The translations under genes were made by a program, and so were the position numbers. This document shows, in pieces, positions 6,012 to 15,056 of a stretch of DNA of 23,979 nucleotides. The notes under the pieces are model-generated. The model had not been told where the DNA came from and did not search any database. It was given only the letters and a program-made list of their open reading frames with translations. The DNA is taken from positions 2,022-26,000 of the forward strand of contig NZGX01000031.1 in assembly GCA_002691085.1 (NCBI GenBank), given 5' to 3'. The stretch comes from Rhodospirillaceae bacterium (GTDB lineage Bacteria; Pseudomonadota; Alphaproteobacteria; Rhodospirillales; Rhodospirillaceae). Positions within the stretch are counted from its first letter, which is position 1. Every line of letters starts with the position of its first letter.

Positions 6012-8306
6012 TTAAAATTTAGTAAATATATCAGACTGAGGCCATAATCCTACCCAAGGTGACCTTAGAAATTTATTACCTCTATAATCATGTATCATAT
6101 TTAGAGACAAAATTTGTCTATTTGAAAATAACTCATTCAACTCAAGGAACTCTACAGCGGTCGCTCCATGCCTATTAAATATTTCTAATAATTCCTTTGA
6201 AGAAAAATTTATAAAATATTTTTCCCACACATGATGGTACTCTCTTGTAAGATAGCCCATTCCAATAGTATTTTTCCCTTCTTTAATAAATTTATCGTCT
6301 CTTTCCAATTCTTCTATCATTCCTAAGTCTTTTAGTATCATTTTAAATGAACTCTCTTCACGCAAATTCATCATAGAAACAAATATATTTTTGTCCTTAG
6401 TTTTATAACCATATCTAGGTTCATCTGTTTCAGCTAAACAATAAGATGGGCCAAGCCATTTATCTGGCTCACTAACAGCAGCCCACTGTAATGAACGTAA
6501 AGACATAAGTGCACCTAATCTACTAACATGGATACTGTCTCCATGACCACAATCTTCTCTATTATATAAAGCCGCAAGAATTGAAACCAACCCCATAGAA
6601 GCCGCGGCACTTTCAGAAATATCAGCGCCAACTCTTATGGGTTCATTTTCAATGGAACCTAAAGATTTCAAGTAGCCAGACATAGCTTGTACCGTCAACT
6701 CACTTCCTTCTTTGCCACTAAGATACCCATGTTCACCATAATAAGATAAATCTAAAGAAATAAGTTTCGAGTGCATTCCATCCTTTACAATCTCTTTAAC
6801 GTCTAACTCACTTGATTCATTAGAATCATATATAATAATATCTGACTCCTGTATCATTTTAGCTATTTGACTTTTAGATTTATCATTTATGGTTGTAAAT
6901 TTTATAATTTCTTTATTTCTATTCATTGCTTCAAAAACAGCACTAGCTTTATCTGATTTTGGAAAAAGTTCCCTTGACCAATCCCCATCTCCAATTTCAA
7001 CCTTTTTTACAAGAGCCCCGGACTCTGCAAGCATTAAACTTATAAAAGGACCTGCATATCCGCTAGAAAGATCAATAACTTTAAATCCTGTAAGAGGAAG
7101 TTTACCTGACGGACTTGTGTAACTTCTATCACTCTTATTTCGTTTTTGACCAAAACCTTCTTTTAAAACCTTAAGTGTATCCTCCCCTGGGAATGATGAA
7201 GGTTGCTCCACAGAAGCAGGATTTCTAGTAAAAGACCAAGGTAAGCCACCAGTTTTAATTGTACCTGCATGAGGTGTATTTATATCAACTATAAATTTAT
7301 TATCCCTAACGTGAGTATTTGAAAACAAGCTATCGGCATCCATAACCGGACTAGCTGGTACATTAAATTTTAAAAATCGAATAATCCACCATCTTAAAGG
7401 TAAAGAGAAAATACGCTCTGAGATAATTTCTGTTAAATCATTCCTATTATCAACTCTAAGTAAATTACTCATAAATCTTTTATCATTGGATAAAGAATCG
7501 TCACCAATTGCTTTACAAAAAGAATTCCACTGTCGGTTATTTTGAACTGAAATTGAAATATACTTTTTATCTAATGTCAGAAAACATGCGTTAGGAACAC
7601 TGGCACTACATTCACTTCCAAATCTATGAATTGGTTTATTGGTAGATAAAGACTCTGCTAATTTAGAAGCTTGCATAGTCAAAGACATTGCTAAATGGCT
7701 TGTTACTATATGATTAGCCAAGCCAAACCTTTTTTGGAACAAAACACCTAGCAATACTCCCGCTGCTAAAAAAGCTCCTCCACTCGGGTCAATATGCGTA
7801 TATCTTAAGATCTCAGGTTTTTTTCCCTTTTCTCCATTCAATGATGCGAAGCCACTAAAAGCTTGTAAATGCGAGTCAACAGCAGACATATCTCTCATAG
7901 GACCGGAATCACCCCATCCAGAACTAGATGCATATACAATATTTTTATTTAGTGATTTAGCTTTCTTAAAGCCAATTCCTATTCTATCTGCAACACCTGG
8001 CCTAAAGTTTTCTATAATAACGTCCGCTTCAGATAGTAATGTTTCGATATATTTTTTACTTTTAGGGTCTTTATAATCCACCTCTGCAGACATTTTACAT
8101 AAATTTGCAACAGTGTAAGCTGTTGACCACCCATTCTGATGAGGTCTTGCTAATCTTGTTATTTCACCTGAAGGCCTCTCAAGCTTTATTACCTTTGCCC
8201 CAAGAAATGAAAGAAGGGTTGCTGCCCATGGACCAACTATTGCAGTTCCGCAATCTAGCACACGCAAACCTTTAAGGGGTCCATAAGATTTTTCTATTGA
8301 TGGCAT
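6012..8306 (-). CDS. Fused two-domain family III (CaiB/BaiF) CoA transferase
   Basis: Family III CoA transferases move CoA between carboxylic acids through a covalent aspartyl-CoA intermediate, normally as an interlocked dimer of about 400-residue chains. This 764-residue protein contains two such chains in tandem. Repeat 1 (about 1-380) starts LKGLRVLDCGTAIVGPWAAT and has IIENFRPGVADRIG (97-110) and a candidate nucleophile D173 in YTHIDPSGG. Repeat 2 (about 403-764) starts LTGFKVIDLSSGYAGPF and has the equivalent D562 in RVGADISESAAA. The ENFRPGV motif is replaced in repeat 2 by YDSNESSELDV, so the halves have diverged. A linker of about 25 residues (KRNKSDRSYTSPSGK) joins them. It is probably the first gene of an operon with the acyl-CoA dehydrogenase. 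Substrates are unknown. Confidence 0.9.
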   Translation of the reverse strand: MPSIEKSYGPLKGLRVLDCGTAIVGPWAATLLSFLGAKVIKLERPSGEITRLARPHQNGWSTAYTVANLCKMSAEVDYKDPKSKKYIETLLSEADVIIENFRPGVADRIGIGFKKAKSLNKNIVYASSSGWGDSGPMRDMSAVDSHLQAFSGFASLNGEKGKKPEILRYTHIDPSGGAFLAAGVLLGVLFQKRFGLANHIVTSHLAMSLTMQASKLAESLSTNKPIHRFGSECSASVPNACFLTLDKKYISISVQNNRQWNSFCKAIGDDSLSNDKRFMSNLLRVDNRNDLTEIISERIFSLPLRWWIIRFLKFNVPASPVMDADSLFSNTHVRDNKFIVDINTPHAGTIKTGGLPWSFTRNPASVEQPSSFPGEDTLKVLKEGFGQKRNKSDRSYTSPSGKLPLTGFKVIDLSSGYAGPFISLMLAESGALVKKVEIGDGDWSRELFPKSDKASAVFEAMNRNKEIIKFTTINDKSKSQIAKMIQESDIIIYDSNESSELDVKEIVKDGMHSKLISLDLSYYGEHGYLSGKEGSELTVQAMSGYLKSLGSIENEPIRVGADISESAAASMGLVSILAALYNREDCGHGDSIHVSRLGALMSLRSLQWAAVSEPDKWLGPSYCLAETDEPRYGYKTKDKNIFVSMMNLREESSFKMILKDLGMIEELERDDKFIKEGKNTIGMGYLTREYHHVWEKYFINFSSKELLEIFNRHGATAVEFLELNELFSNRQILSLNMIHDYRGNKFLRSPWVGLWPQSDIFTKF

Positions 8307-8368
8307 GGATTAAAATTTCAAAAAAATTTATTACTATCAAGAATAAGAATAATCATTTAAAAAGATTT

Positions 8369-9574
8369 ATGTCAAATATTTACGATAAACAAAGCTTATC
8401 AATATGGAGCCCTCTAAAAATTTTTGACTTTAGAATCTTCTGGGCTGGCATGTCACTGTCAACAATTGCTTTCTGGATGCAAAATATAATTGTTACCTCT
8501 CTTATGATAAAATGGACAGATAGTGATGCATTAATGCTTTCTTTTGTCCAAACAGCTCTTTTCCTTCCAGCAATGCTTCTATCTTTACCATTTGGGATTC
8601 TTGCAGATATTGTTGATAGACGTAAGTTTTTGATCTTTTCCCAGTTATGGATGATGTTGCCACCTCTAATAATTTCTGCTCTGGCTTTAACTGATACAAA
8701 AAGTCCCATTGCATTACTCACTGCAACAGCAATGTTATCTGTTGGTAACGCCATGAAGCTTCCTTGTCAGTCTGCATACTTGGTATCTCTTACAAATAAG
8801 GAACTAATGCCGTTCTCAATTGCCCTAAACAGCATGTCGGTAAATGGGGGTAGGGTAATTGGTCCAGCAACGGCAGGATTTTTAATGCCTATTCTTGGAG
8901 CCACATCTCTTCTTATTGCAAACTCTTTTGTATATTTCATATACATAATTATTTTATTAAACTTACCAAGTAAGTTTAAGATTATTAAATTAACCTATCC
9001 TCAAATTATTAAAAAGATAGAAGGAATTATCACCTACTCCACTCAAGAAAAAACATACAGGATTATACTTCTCAGAGGAGGTCTTTATTTTTGCACTTGG
9101 TCCACTATCCTAGGTATAATTCCACTCATCTTAAATGATCCAAAAGACTTTGGCTTCTTATATGGTTTATTTGGAACTGGCGCTGTAGTCGGAGCATCTC
9201 TTTATGGTATTTTATCAAACCTTACTTCAAAAACTACTGGTATTAATATAGGCATATGCCTCCATGGAGTAATTTTATTACTTCTGTCATTGACCAATAA
9301 TATTTTTTTACTAGGATGCCTAATGTTGTTAATGGGTATTACCTCTTTCTTTGTTATGACTTCTTTACAAGTAAGTGCACAACAAAAGTTTCCAGACGAA
9401 ATTAGAGGGAGAGGGCTTGCGCTTATAACAACAGTATTTATGGGCGCAACTGCATTATCCAGTCCTTTTTGGGGATACCTTACAAATTTTGTTACCCCAA
9501 GTACAACTCTCAAAATAGCAAGTTTTTTTGCAATATTTTTTGCACTCTTTTTATCTAATAAGAAGATTTCCTAG
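8369..9574 (+). CDS. MFS transporter, MFS_3 / EntS-like exporter family
   Basis: A polytopic inner-membrane protein of about 401 residues with roughly 12 hydrophobic segments. The opening LKIFDFRIFWAGMSLSTIAFWMQN-type sequence and the loop FGILADIVDRRKFLIFSQ (cytoplasmic motif between helices 2 and 3) fit the MFS_3 group of EntS-like proton-driven exporters. The start is taken as ATG 8369 (MSNIYDKQSL). The reading frame is open back to TTG 8297, but that would overlap the divergent CoA transferase start at 8306 and add a basic, non-conserved leader. Its stop overlaps the stop of the next, convergent gene. The cargo cannot be inferred; nearness to CoA-linked metabolism is not informative. Confidence 0.85.
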   Translation: MSNIYDKQSLSIWSPLKIFDFRIFWAGMSLSTIAFWMQNIIVTSLMIKWTDSDALMLSFVQTALFLPAMLLSLPFGILADIVDRRKFLIFSQLWMMLPPLIISALALTDTKSPIALLTATAMLSVGNAMKLPCQSAYLVSLTNKELMPFSIALNSMSVNGGRVIGPATAGFLMPILGATSLLIANSFVYFIYIIILLNLPSKFKIIKLTYPQIIKKIEGIITYSTQEKTYRIILLRGGLYFCTWSTILGIIPLILNDPKDFGFLYGLFGTGAVVGASLYGILSNLTSKTTGINIGICLHGVILLLLSLTNNIFLLGCLMLLMGITSFFVMTSLQVSAQQKFPDEIRGRGLALITTVFMGATALSSPFWGYLTNFVTPSTTLKIASFFAIFFALFLSNKKIS

Positions 9575-10245
9575 TATCTTAATTGCCAAAAACATGGCGC
9601 TTTAGGCATTTGTAGCCAAAATAGCGAGTCATCTTTTATCTTTCTTCTTGCAAAACATGTCCATAGTCCATCTTTATCAATTATTAATTCATAATCAATC
9701 CAAGTTTCTTCTCGATTGCATTTATGCGTTTCCATCCTAGCTACAACTTTATTCATAAATTTAGTTATATTCAAAACACATACATCTCTATCTGGATAAA
9801 AATCATCAGCACTAAGTGATCTTACAAAATCTAATCTGGATGGTATTCCATTTTTATAATTAGCATCAAGAGGAGGAAATTTCAGATCTTTAAGGGGGTT
9901 TAGTAATCTTAGTTTTACTTTATTATTTTCTACCCAAAAAGAATATATCCTTCTTCGAACAATCAAAGTTGGGTCATTGTTCTTAAACTCTTCTAGATAG
10001 AATAGGTTATCTCCCAACTGACTTTTTTGAAAAGGAACTATGATTGTGGTTAAAATATAACTATCTTCACTTTTAGAATTTCCATTCTTTAAAAATTCTT
10101 TATTAGACTGCGTCTCATAAAAACCAGGAAGGTTTTCATTTATAAAATCAATTAATATCATACTATCATGATTTTCTTGCTCTTTAGCAAAGCAGGATAT
10201 AGATATTACTAGTAAAGGATATACAAAAAAGTGTCTAAACCTCAT
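9571..10245 (-). CDS. Exported CpcT/CpeT-like (DUF1001-fold) protein
   Basis: A protein of 224 residues with an N-terminal hydrophobic signal (FFVYPLLVISISCFA), probably periplasmic. The body follows the layout of the CpcT/CpeT family: a short N-terminal helix (LIDFINENLPGFYETQ), LGDNLFYLEEF, VRRRIYSFWVENNKVKLRL, then a cysteine-containing strand (VCVLNI), ETHKC, a beta strand (IDYELIIDKDGLWT) and a terminal CFWQLRY. Known CpcT/CpeT members attach or chaperone phycobilins in cyanobacteria; no phycobiliprotein genes occur here, so the ligand or role must differ. The start is ATG 10245, supported by GGAGAA a few bases upstream; GTG 10257 is less likely. It shares only 42 bases with the divergent transporter gene. 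The family call is by pattern recognition and moderate in strength. Confidence 0.55.
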   Translation of the reverse strand: MRFRHFFVYPLLVISISCFAKEQENHDSMILIDFINENLPGFYETQSNKEFLKNGNSKSEDSYILTTIIVPFQKSQLGDNLFYLEEFKNNDPTLIVRRRIYSFWVENNKVKLRLLNPLKDLKFPPLDANYKNGIPSRLDFVRSLSADDFYPDRDVCVLNITKFMNKVVARMETHKCNREETWIDYELIIDKDGLWTCFARRKIKDDSLFWLQMPKAPCFWQLRY

Positions 10246-10287
10246 AGGATTCTCCACTGGGTTAAATAACTAGGGTAATTATATAAA

Positions 10288-11649
10288 ATGTCTTTTAAAC
10301 ATGAGAACTGGTCTTCTAAAAGTGTATTTTTACTTGCTGCAATTGGAGCTGCAGTTGGATTAGGTAACATATGGCGTTTCCCTTACATGGCTGGTACGAA
10401 TGGTGGGGGTGCATTTGTAATAATCTACCTTGCTGCTGTAGTTTTAATTGCAATTCCAGTGCTAATTGCAGAAACAATGATAGGCAAAAATGGACAAATG
10501 AGTCCACCTGTTTCGATGGCTAAAGCCGCAGAAAGTTCTAATGCCTCAGGAAAATGGTCAATTGTGGGATGGCTTGGTGTTGCATCGGCATTCCTAATAC
10601 TATCGTTCTATAGTGTTATTGGAGGCTGGGTCTTTTCTTATATTCCTGCCGCATTAATGGGATTATTTGAAAACCTTAATTCTACAAGAAGTACAGATCT
10701 TTTTAATAACCTTACAAGTAATCCTATAAGAGTGATTTCTTGGCATACCTTTTTCATGTTTATTAGCACATTGATTGTTATGAGAGGTATAAAAGGAGGT
10801 CTAGAATTAGCTGTCAAGTTTATGATGCCCTCTCTATTTGTAATTCTAATTTGTTTATGTTTATTTTCACTTGCTCAAGGTGATAGTCTAGAAGGTATAA
10901 GATTCTTATTCATGCCTGATTTTAGTAAAATAACACCAGAAGTTATATTAGCTGCTATTGGCCAGGCCTTTTTTTCTATTGGAGTTGGAATAGGAATAAT
11001 GTTTACTTATGGTGCATATTTGCCCAAAAATATCTCACTTCCTAACACATGTATTACCATTGCATTTGCAGATACTCTTGTTGCTATAATTGCTGGATTA
11101 GTTATTTTTCCAATTGTTTTTACAAGTGGATTAGACCCAAGTGCAGGACCAAGCCTTGTCTTTATTACTCTTCCAATTGCTTTTGGTCAAATGTCTGGAG
11201 GAGAACTCATAGGAATTGCATTTTACTTACTTCTATCATTTGCTGCATTAACCTCAGCAATTTCTCTTCTTGAAGTACCTGTATCATGGCTTGAAGAAAA
11301 ACCTAGATGGACAAGAAAAAGCGCCTCTCTATTAGTTGGTTTTCTAGTCTGGTTAACCGGTATCAGCTCAGCGCTCTCAACAAATATTTTATCAGATGTT
11401 TACCTACTTAGTTTCATTACCAAATTTCAAACATACTCAATTTTAGACCTTACTGACTACTTAACCGGGCAACTTTTGCTCCCTTTGGGCGGGATGTTTA
11501 TTGCAATTTTTACAGGATGGTATGCTAGAGATGAAATCCTAAAAACCGAACTAAACAAAAATAGTATATTTTTTACATGCTGGAAATTTTCGATTCGTTA
11601 CATTTGCCCTATAGCAATATTCTTTATCCTTGCTTCTGCTTGGGTTTAA
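10288..11649 (+). CDS. Sodium:neurotransmitter-symporter (NSS/SNF) family transporter
   Basis: An inner-membrane Na+-coupled symporter of 453 residues with about 11 hydrophobic helices, the count seen in MhsT-type bacterial members. Helix 1 carries the family signature GAAVGLGNIWRFPYMAGTNG (residues 20-39), whose backbone and side chains form the sodium and substrate sites. Further signatures are IPVLIAETMIG at the end of helix 2 and the helix 6-7 region with QAFFSIGVGIGIMFTYGAYL. Bacterial relatives import amino acids such as tryptophan, leucine or tyrosine; the substrate here is not predictable. No clear ribosome binding site is seen. It ends three bases from the stop of the convergent thiamine-diphosphate enzyme gene. 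Confidence 0.92.
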   Translation: MSFKHENWSSKSVFLLAAIGAAVGLGNIWRFPYMAGTNGGGAFVIIYLAAVVLIAIPVLIAETMIGKNGQMSPPVSMAKAAESSNASGKWSIVGWLGVASAFLILSFYSVIGGWVFSYIPAALMGLFENLNSTRSTDLFNNLTSNPIRVISWHTFFMFISTLIVMRGIKGGLELAVKFMMPSLFVILICLCLFSLAQGDSLEGIRFLFMPDFSKITPEVILAAIGQAFFSIGVGIGIMFTYGAYLPKNISLPNTCITIAFADTLVAIIAGLVIFPIVFTSGLDPSAGPSLVFITLPIAFGQMSGGELIGIAFYLLLSFAALTSAISLLEVPVSWLEEKPRWTRKSASLLVGFLVWLTGISSALSTNILSDVYLLSFITKFQTYSILDLTDYLTGQLLLPLGGMFIAIFTGWYARDEILKTELNKNSIFFTCWKFSIRYICPIAIFFILASAWV

Positions 11650-11652
11650 AAT

Positions 11653-13392
11653 CTATTCTACCTCAGGTGTATAATGAGTTTTAAGGCTTGTAACGAGATC
11701 TTCGAATGCAATCATTTGTAACTTAGGATCTTTCTTTCGCATTAAACCTGCCATTGGATCTGTAATCACATTTATCACTGAAAAAGTTTTTGACTTAAAT
11801 GCCCTTTCCAAGGCTGGTTTAAGCTCATTAATTGAAGAGACCTTTTCACCATTGCCGCCAAAAATATTTGCTAGAAGATGGTAATCCCATTGTCCTAGCT
11901 CACAATTGATTGATTTCCCAAGGGCATTAATCTGCCCATGCTTCTCAGTTCCCCATGCACCATCATTAGAGATTACACAAACTATCCTTATTCCAGATAA
12001 TGCTAGAGCATTTAGTTCAAATGAATAAAAGCCAAATGCCCCATCTCCAGTCACCAGCACAACTGGGCTTTTAGAACCATTATCTCTTGCAGCAACAGCA
12101 GCTCCGATTGATAGGGGAGTGCCAATACCCATTGAACCAAGAGGATAATGATCAAGAAAACCTCTTTTTATTTTGATTCTTAGAATAGCGTGCATCCAAT
12201 TTTGGATATCTGCACCGTCGCCAACATAGATGCTATCTGCAGGCATTTGCCTAACAACCTCTCGAGCTAATTGATAAGGATGAATTATATCCGTTGGCTC
12301 GTTCTCAACCTCTTTTATTCTACTAAGACGTGGCTCCAGAGTTTTATAAAACCAATCATTATTAATTATAGGTGACATACCTTTACTAATGAGAATTTTA
12401 TATAGACTTTCCAATGTGAGTCTTGCATCTCCATTTAGAGGAACATCAATATATCTATTCCTTCCAATTTCTTCTGGATGTATATCAATTTGTATAAACT
12501 TTGCATCAGGGCTAAATCTAGGGGCTAATCCGTAGCCCAACCTTTGTGTCAGACGTATACCTACAGCAACAACAATATCAGCCTTCTTGGCTGAAACCTG
12601 GGCGAGAGGCCAAGAGAAACTTAATTGCATATCTTCAGGAACCAAACCTCTTCCCAAAGAATTACCCAAGATAGGTATTGAAAAGTCCTTAACAATTTTC
12701 TGAAGTATCTCACCTGAATCAGACAAGGCAGCTCCGCTTCCAGCAATAATTATAGGCCTCTTTGCACTCATCAATAATTCTGCCGCATTTTCTAAATACT
12801 CTTCATTAGGATAACCTGCCTTAGCATAGACATTTTTATTTAGGGAATGGTTTGTCGTAGTTTGTGACTCAAAATGCTGAGGTATACCTAATACACACAC
12901 TCCTGGCCTTCCATTACAACATTGTATAAGGGCTGTATTCAGAAACTCTTCTATCCTATCTACATCTGGAACAGCTCTAGCCCATTTGACAAAAGGTTTA
13001 ACTATATCTAGCCAATCATTTGACCATTCGTCATTTGATTCTCTTTTACTATCTGGCGAAAGTGAAGCTAAAACAATTACCGGAGAACATGCCTGATTAG
13101 CGGTTATTATACCTGTCATGGCATTCGGTATGCCTTGGTCAGCCTTAATGAGAGCAAACCCAGGCTTTCCTGATACCCTTGCATACCCATCAGCTATTCC
13201 AACAGTAGCAGTTTCATGACGACTTGAAATAATGTTTACACCAAGCTCTTCGAGTGCTAAAAGCAAATAAGTATGCGCTGTACCTGATAAGCAAGCCACA
13301 GACTTTACATCCTGCTGCTTAATTAATTCTGCAATTACGTGACCACCTGACTTAGGGGGTTTTTTGCTTGATGTTTTCAAGTTTTGTATCAT
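11653..13392 (-). CDS. Thiamine-diphosphate-dependent enzyme of the acetolactate synthase-like superfamily
   Basis: A 579-residue cytoplasmic enzyme with the three domains of the pyruvate oxidase/decarboxylase superfamily. The N-terminal PYR domain carries the conserved cofactor-activating glutamate E60 in SSRHETATVGIADGYARV. The central domain has PIIIAGSGAALSDSG and QIDIHPEEIGRN. The C-terminal PP domain has the ThDP/Mg motif, with GDG at about 449-451 and ND at about 476-477 (SNDGAWG). It could be a decarboxylase, carboligase or 2-hydroxyacyl-CoA lyase. It is not clearly acetolactate synthase: there is no adjacent regulatory subunit and no ilvC. The nearby CoA transferase suggests oxalyl-CoA decarboxylase-like chemistry, but I see no motif that proves it. 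Its upstream gap (13393-13574) is AT-rich with no recognisable gene. Confidence 0.85.
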   Translation of the reverse strand: MIQNLKTSSKKPPKSGGHVIAELIKQQDVKSVACLSGTAHTYLLLALEELGVNIISSRHETATVGIADGYARVSGKPGFALIKADQGIPNAMTGIITANQACSPVIVLASLSPDSKRESNDEWSNDWLDIVKPFVKWARAVPDVDRIEEFLNTALIQCCNGRPGVCVLGIPQHFESQTTTNHSLNKNVYAKAGYPNEEYLENAAELLMSAKRPIIIAGSGAALSDSGEILQKIVKDFSIPILGNSLGRGLVPEDMQLSFSWPLAQVSAKKADIVVAVGIRLTQRLGYGLAPRFSPDAKFIQIDIHPEEIGRNRYIDVPLNGDARLTLESLYKILISKGMSPIINNDWFYKTLEPRLSRIKEVENEPTDIIHPYQLAREVVRQMPADSIYVGDGADIQNWMHAILRIKIKRGFLDHYPLGSMGIGTPLSIGAAVAARDNGSKSPVVLVTGDGAFGFYSFELNALALSGIRIVCVISNDGAWGTEKHGQINALGKSINCELGQWDYHLLANIFGGNGEKVSSINELKPALERAFKSKTFSVINVITDPMAGLMRKKDPKLQMIAFEDLVTSLKTHYTPEVE

Positions 13393-13574
13393 TTTCTAAC
13401 CTAAAAAAAATTATATTAATATAATCTTAACAAGATATTTTTCTTATTTATAAAGTTGATTGAAATTCGTGCACTCTTTTCTTTTATATTTTTTTGTAGC
13501 TATTTTCTTCTGGATTGTGATTATTATATTAATGCCAAACTAAATGAAAATTAAAACAAAAATTTTTCTTTCTC

Positions 13575-14444
13575 CTATCTCTCAGTTCCTTTTTCCCGTT
13601 TGATTACGAAAAATCCAGCTCCAGTAATTAAAACCATACCAATTATTGTCCATGTATCAGGCGTCTCCCTAAAAATTAAGTATCCTAGAAGGATTGCCCA
13701 TAATAAACCTGTATACTCAAGCGGGGCAAGGGTTGGCGGAGAAGCATACCTAAATGCTACCGTCAAACAAAAGTGACCAATGCCTCCGCAAAAGCCAATA
13801 AAAAACATTATTGATAAATCTATAAAGGGTGGAGTTATCCAGCCAAATGGTAATAAAAATAAAGAAAAAATAAAAATACCAAATAACGGGTAATAAACTA
13901 GTGATGTTAAAGTTTCAGTCTCTCTATTTGATCTATTAGATATAAGTAATAAAGCATACCCTAGTGCTACACTCGCAGGAAGAATAGAAATGGGACGAAA
14001 AACTTCAAATCCTGGCCTCATAATAACCAACATGCCAAAAAAACCAAATAGAACGGCAAACCATTTTTTTTTACTAACACTCTCTTTTAAAAGAAGCGGC
14101 GTCAGTATTGTTATAAAAAGAGGAGAAACCATTACCAAGGCACCAATCTCTGCAAGCCCCATTTTCCCAAGAGCATAAAACCAAGAGTAACTTATAACCA
14201 ACATAAGAAATACTCTCCAAAAATGAATTTTTTTATTACTCATTTTAAAAGCTGAGCGTCCCCCATCTATATAAACCTGGGGCAGTAGAACAATCATAGC
14301 AACAATACTTCTAAAGAAATTTATTTGCTGAATGCTATAATCAGAAACAAGCCACTTTACTGCGGCATCCATTACTGTCATTATAAACATCGCAAAAATC
14401 ATAATTGCGATACCTGATAATTTTCTATTAAAAACAAGATTCAT
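13575..14444 (-). CDS. DMT-superfamily transporter with two EamA domains
   Basis: A 289-residue inner-membrane protein with about ten hydrophobic helices arranged as two EamA repeats (about 8-135 and 150-283). Typical features are MDAAVKWLVSDYSIQQINFFRS near the start, EIGALVMVSPLFITILTPLLL closing the first repeat and PPTLAPLEYTGLLWAILLGY in the second. Relatives export metabolites such as amino acids or drugs, or transport S-adenosylmethionine or carboxylates; the substrate is not evident. It lies 55 bases downstream of the isochorismatase-family gene on the same strand and may belong to that transcript. Confidence 0.88.
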   Translation of the reverse strand: MNLVFNRKLSGIAIMIFAMFIMTVMDAAVKWLVSDYSIQQINFFRSIVAMIVLLPQVYIDGGRSAFKMSNKKIHFWRVFLMLVISYSWFYALGKMGLAEIGALVMVSPLFITILTPLLLKESVSKKKWFAVLFGFFGMLVIMRPGFEVFRPISILPASVALGYALLLISNRSNRETETLTSLVYYPLFGIFIFSLFLLPFGWITPPFIDLSIMFFIGFCGGIGHFCLTVAFRYASPPTLAPLEYTGLLWAILLGYLIFRETPDTWTIIGMVLITGAGFFVIKREKGTER

Positions 14445-14499
14445 TAAATAACTCGAATGCTAAAAATTAATAGAAGAAAAATTTAGGAGCATATACTTT

Positions 14500-15051
14500 T
14501 TATTTTACTAGTCGACTCAGTTTTTTAAACTTCTCTGTCCCAGAATACTTAAGCCACTCAAAAATTGCCATTTCTGTTGTAACTATATTAATATCGTTAG
14601 CAACTAATCTTGTAACCGCGAAATCTATTGACTCTTTTTTGCGAGAGGATGTTGCATCAACAACTACATGAACTTCAAATCCCTTTTGTTTGAATTCCAA
14701 AGCGGATTGTAAAACACAAACATGCAACTCAATCCCAAAAATAATTAATTGTGAATAACCCAAATTAACTTTATGACTTACTGAGTCATTAATTTTATTG
14801 TCTTCTGAACATGAAAAAGAGTTCTTCTCAAAGACGTCATTGCCTGAAGTAAAATTAATAATGCCTGGGTGGAGATTCCCCAACCCTTTTGGGTATTGAG
14901 TTGAAAATATTATTGGTAAATCAAGCTCATTTGCACTCTCAATTAAGACCAAGCTATTCTTAATCAGCTTTTCACTTTCATACATTACCGAGACCAGCTT
15001 CTCTTGAATATCAACAACTAGCAACTGAGAATTTTCTTTTTTTAGAATCAA
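14500..15051 (-). CDS. Isochorismatase-family cysteine hydrolase
   Basis: A 183-residue Rossmann-like hydrolase. The catalytic triad of the family is visible: D14 in LLVVDIQEKL, K76 in FEKNSFS and C112 in ELHVCVLQSALEF, which also contains the usual cis-peptide region before the cysteine. Length and motifs match the small YcaC/nicotinamidase-related group, which hydrolyses amides or imides; the substrate is unknown. The start is TTG 15051 with GGAG about nine bases upstream, inside the end of the GST gene, five bases after whose stop it begins. Tight linkage to the GST gene suggests translational coupling and a joint role, perhaps in detoxification. Confidence 0.9.
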   Translation of the reverse strand: MILKKENSQLLVVDIQEKLVSVMYESEKLIKNSLVLIESANELDLPIIFSTQYPKGLGNLHPGIINFTSGNDVFEKNSFSCSEDNKINDSVSHKVNLGYSQLIIFGIELHVCVLQSALEFKQKGFEVHVVVDATSSRKKESIDFAVTRLVANDINIVTTEMAIFEWLKYSGTEKFKKLSRLVK

Positions 15052-15056
15052 AAAAT

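Noticed and set aside
8297..8368. Longer start for the MFS transporter (TTG 8297)
   Set aside because: It would overlap the divergent CoA transferase start codon and add a lysine-rich leader before the conserved N-terminus. ATG 8369 gives a normal MFS_3 N-terminus.
11653..13392. Oxalyl-CoA decarboxylase or acetolactate synthase as a firm call
   Set aside because: The ThDP motifs are generic to the superfamily. There is no regulatory subunit, ilvC or adjacent formyl-CoA transferase in the same operon, so I give only the superfamily.
13403..13425. AT-only palindrome followed by T8 on the minus strand, resembling a terminator
   Set aside because: It sits between the likely promoter region and the start codon of the thiamine-diphosphate enzyme gene, its stem contains no G-C pairs, and nothing upstream on that strand needs termination. 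Probably chance in an AT-rich gap.
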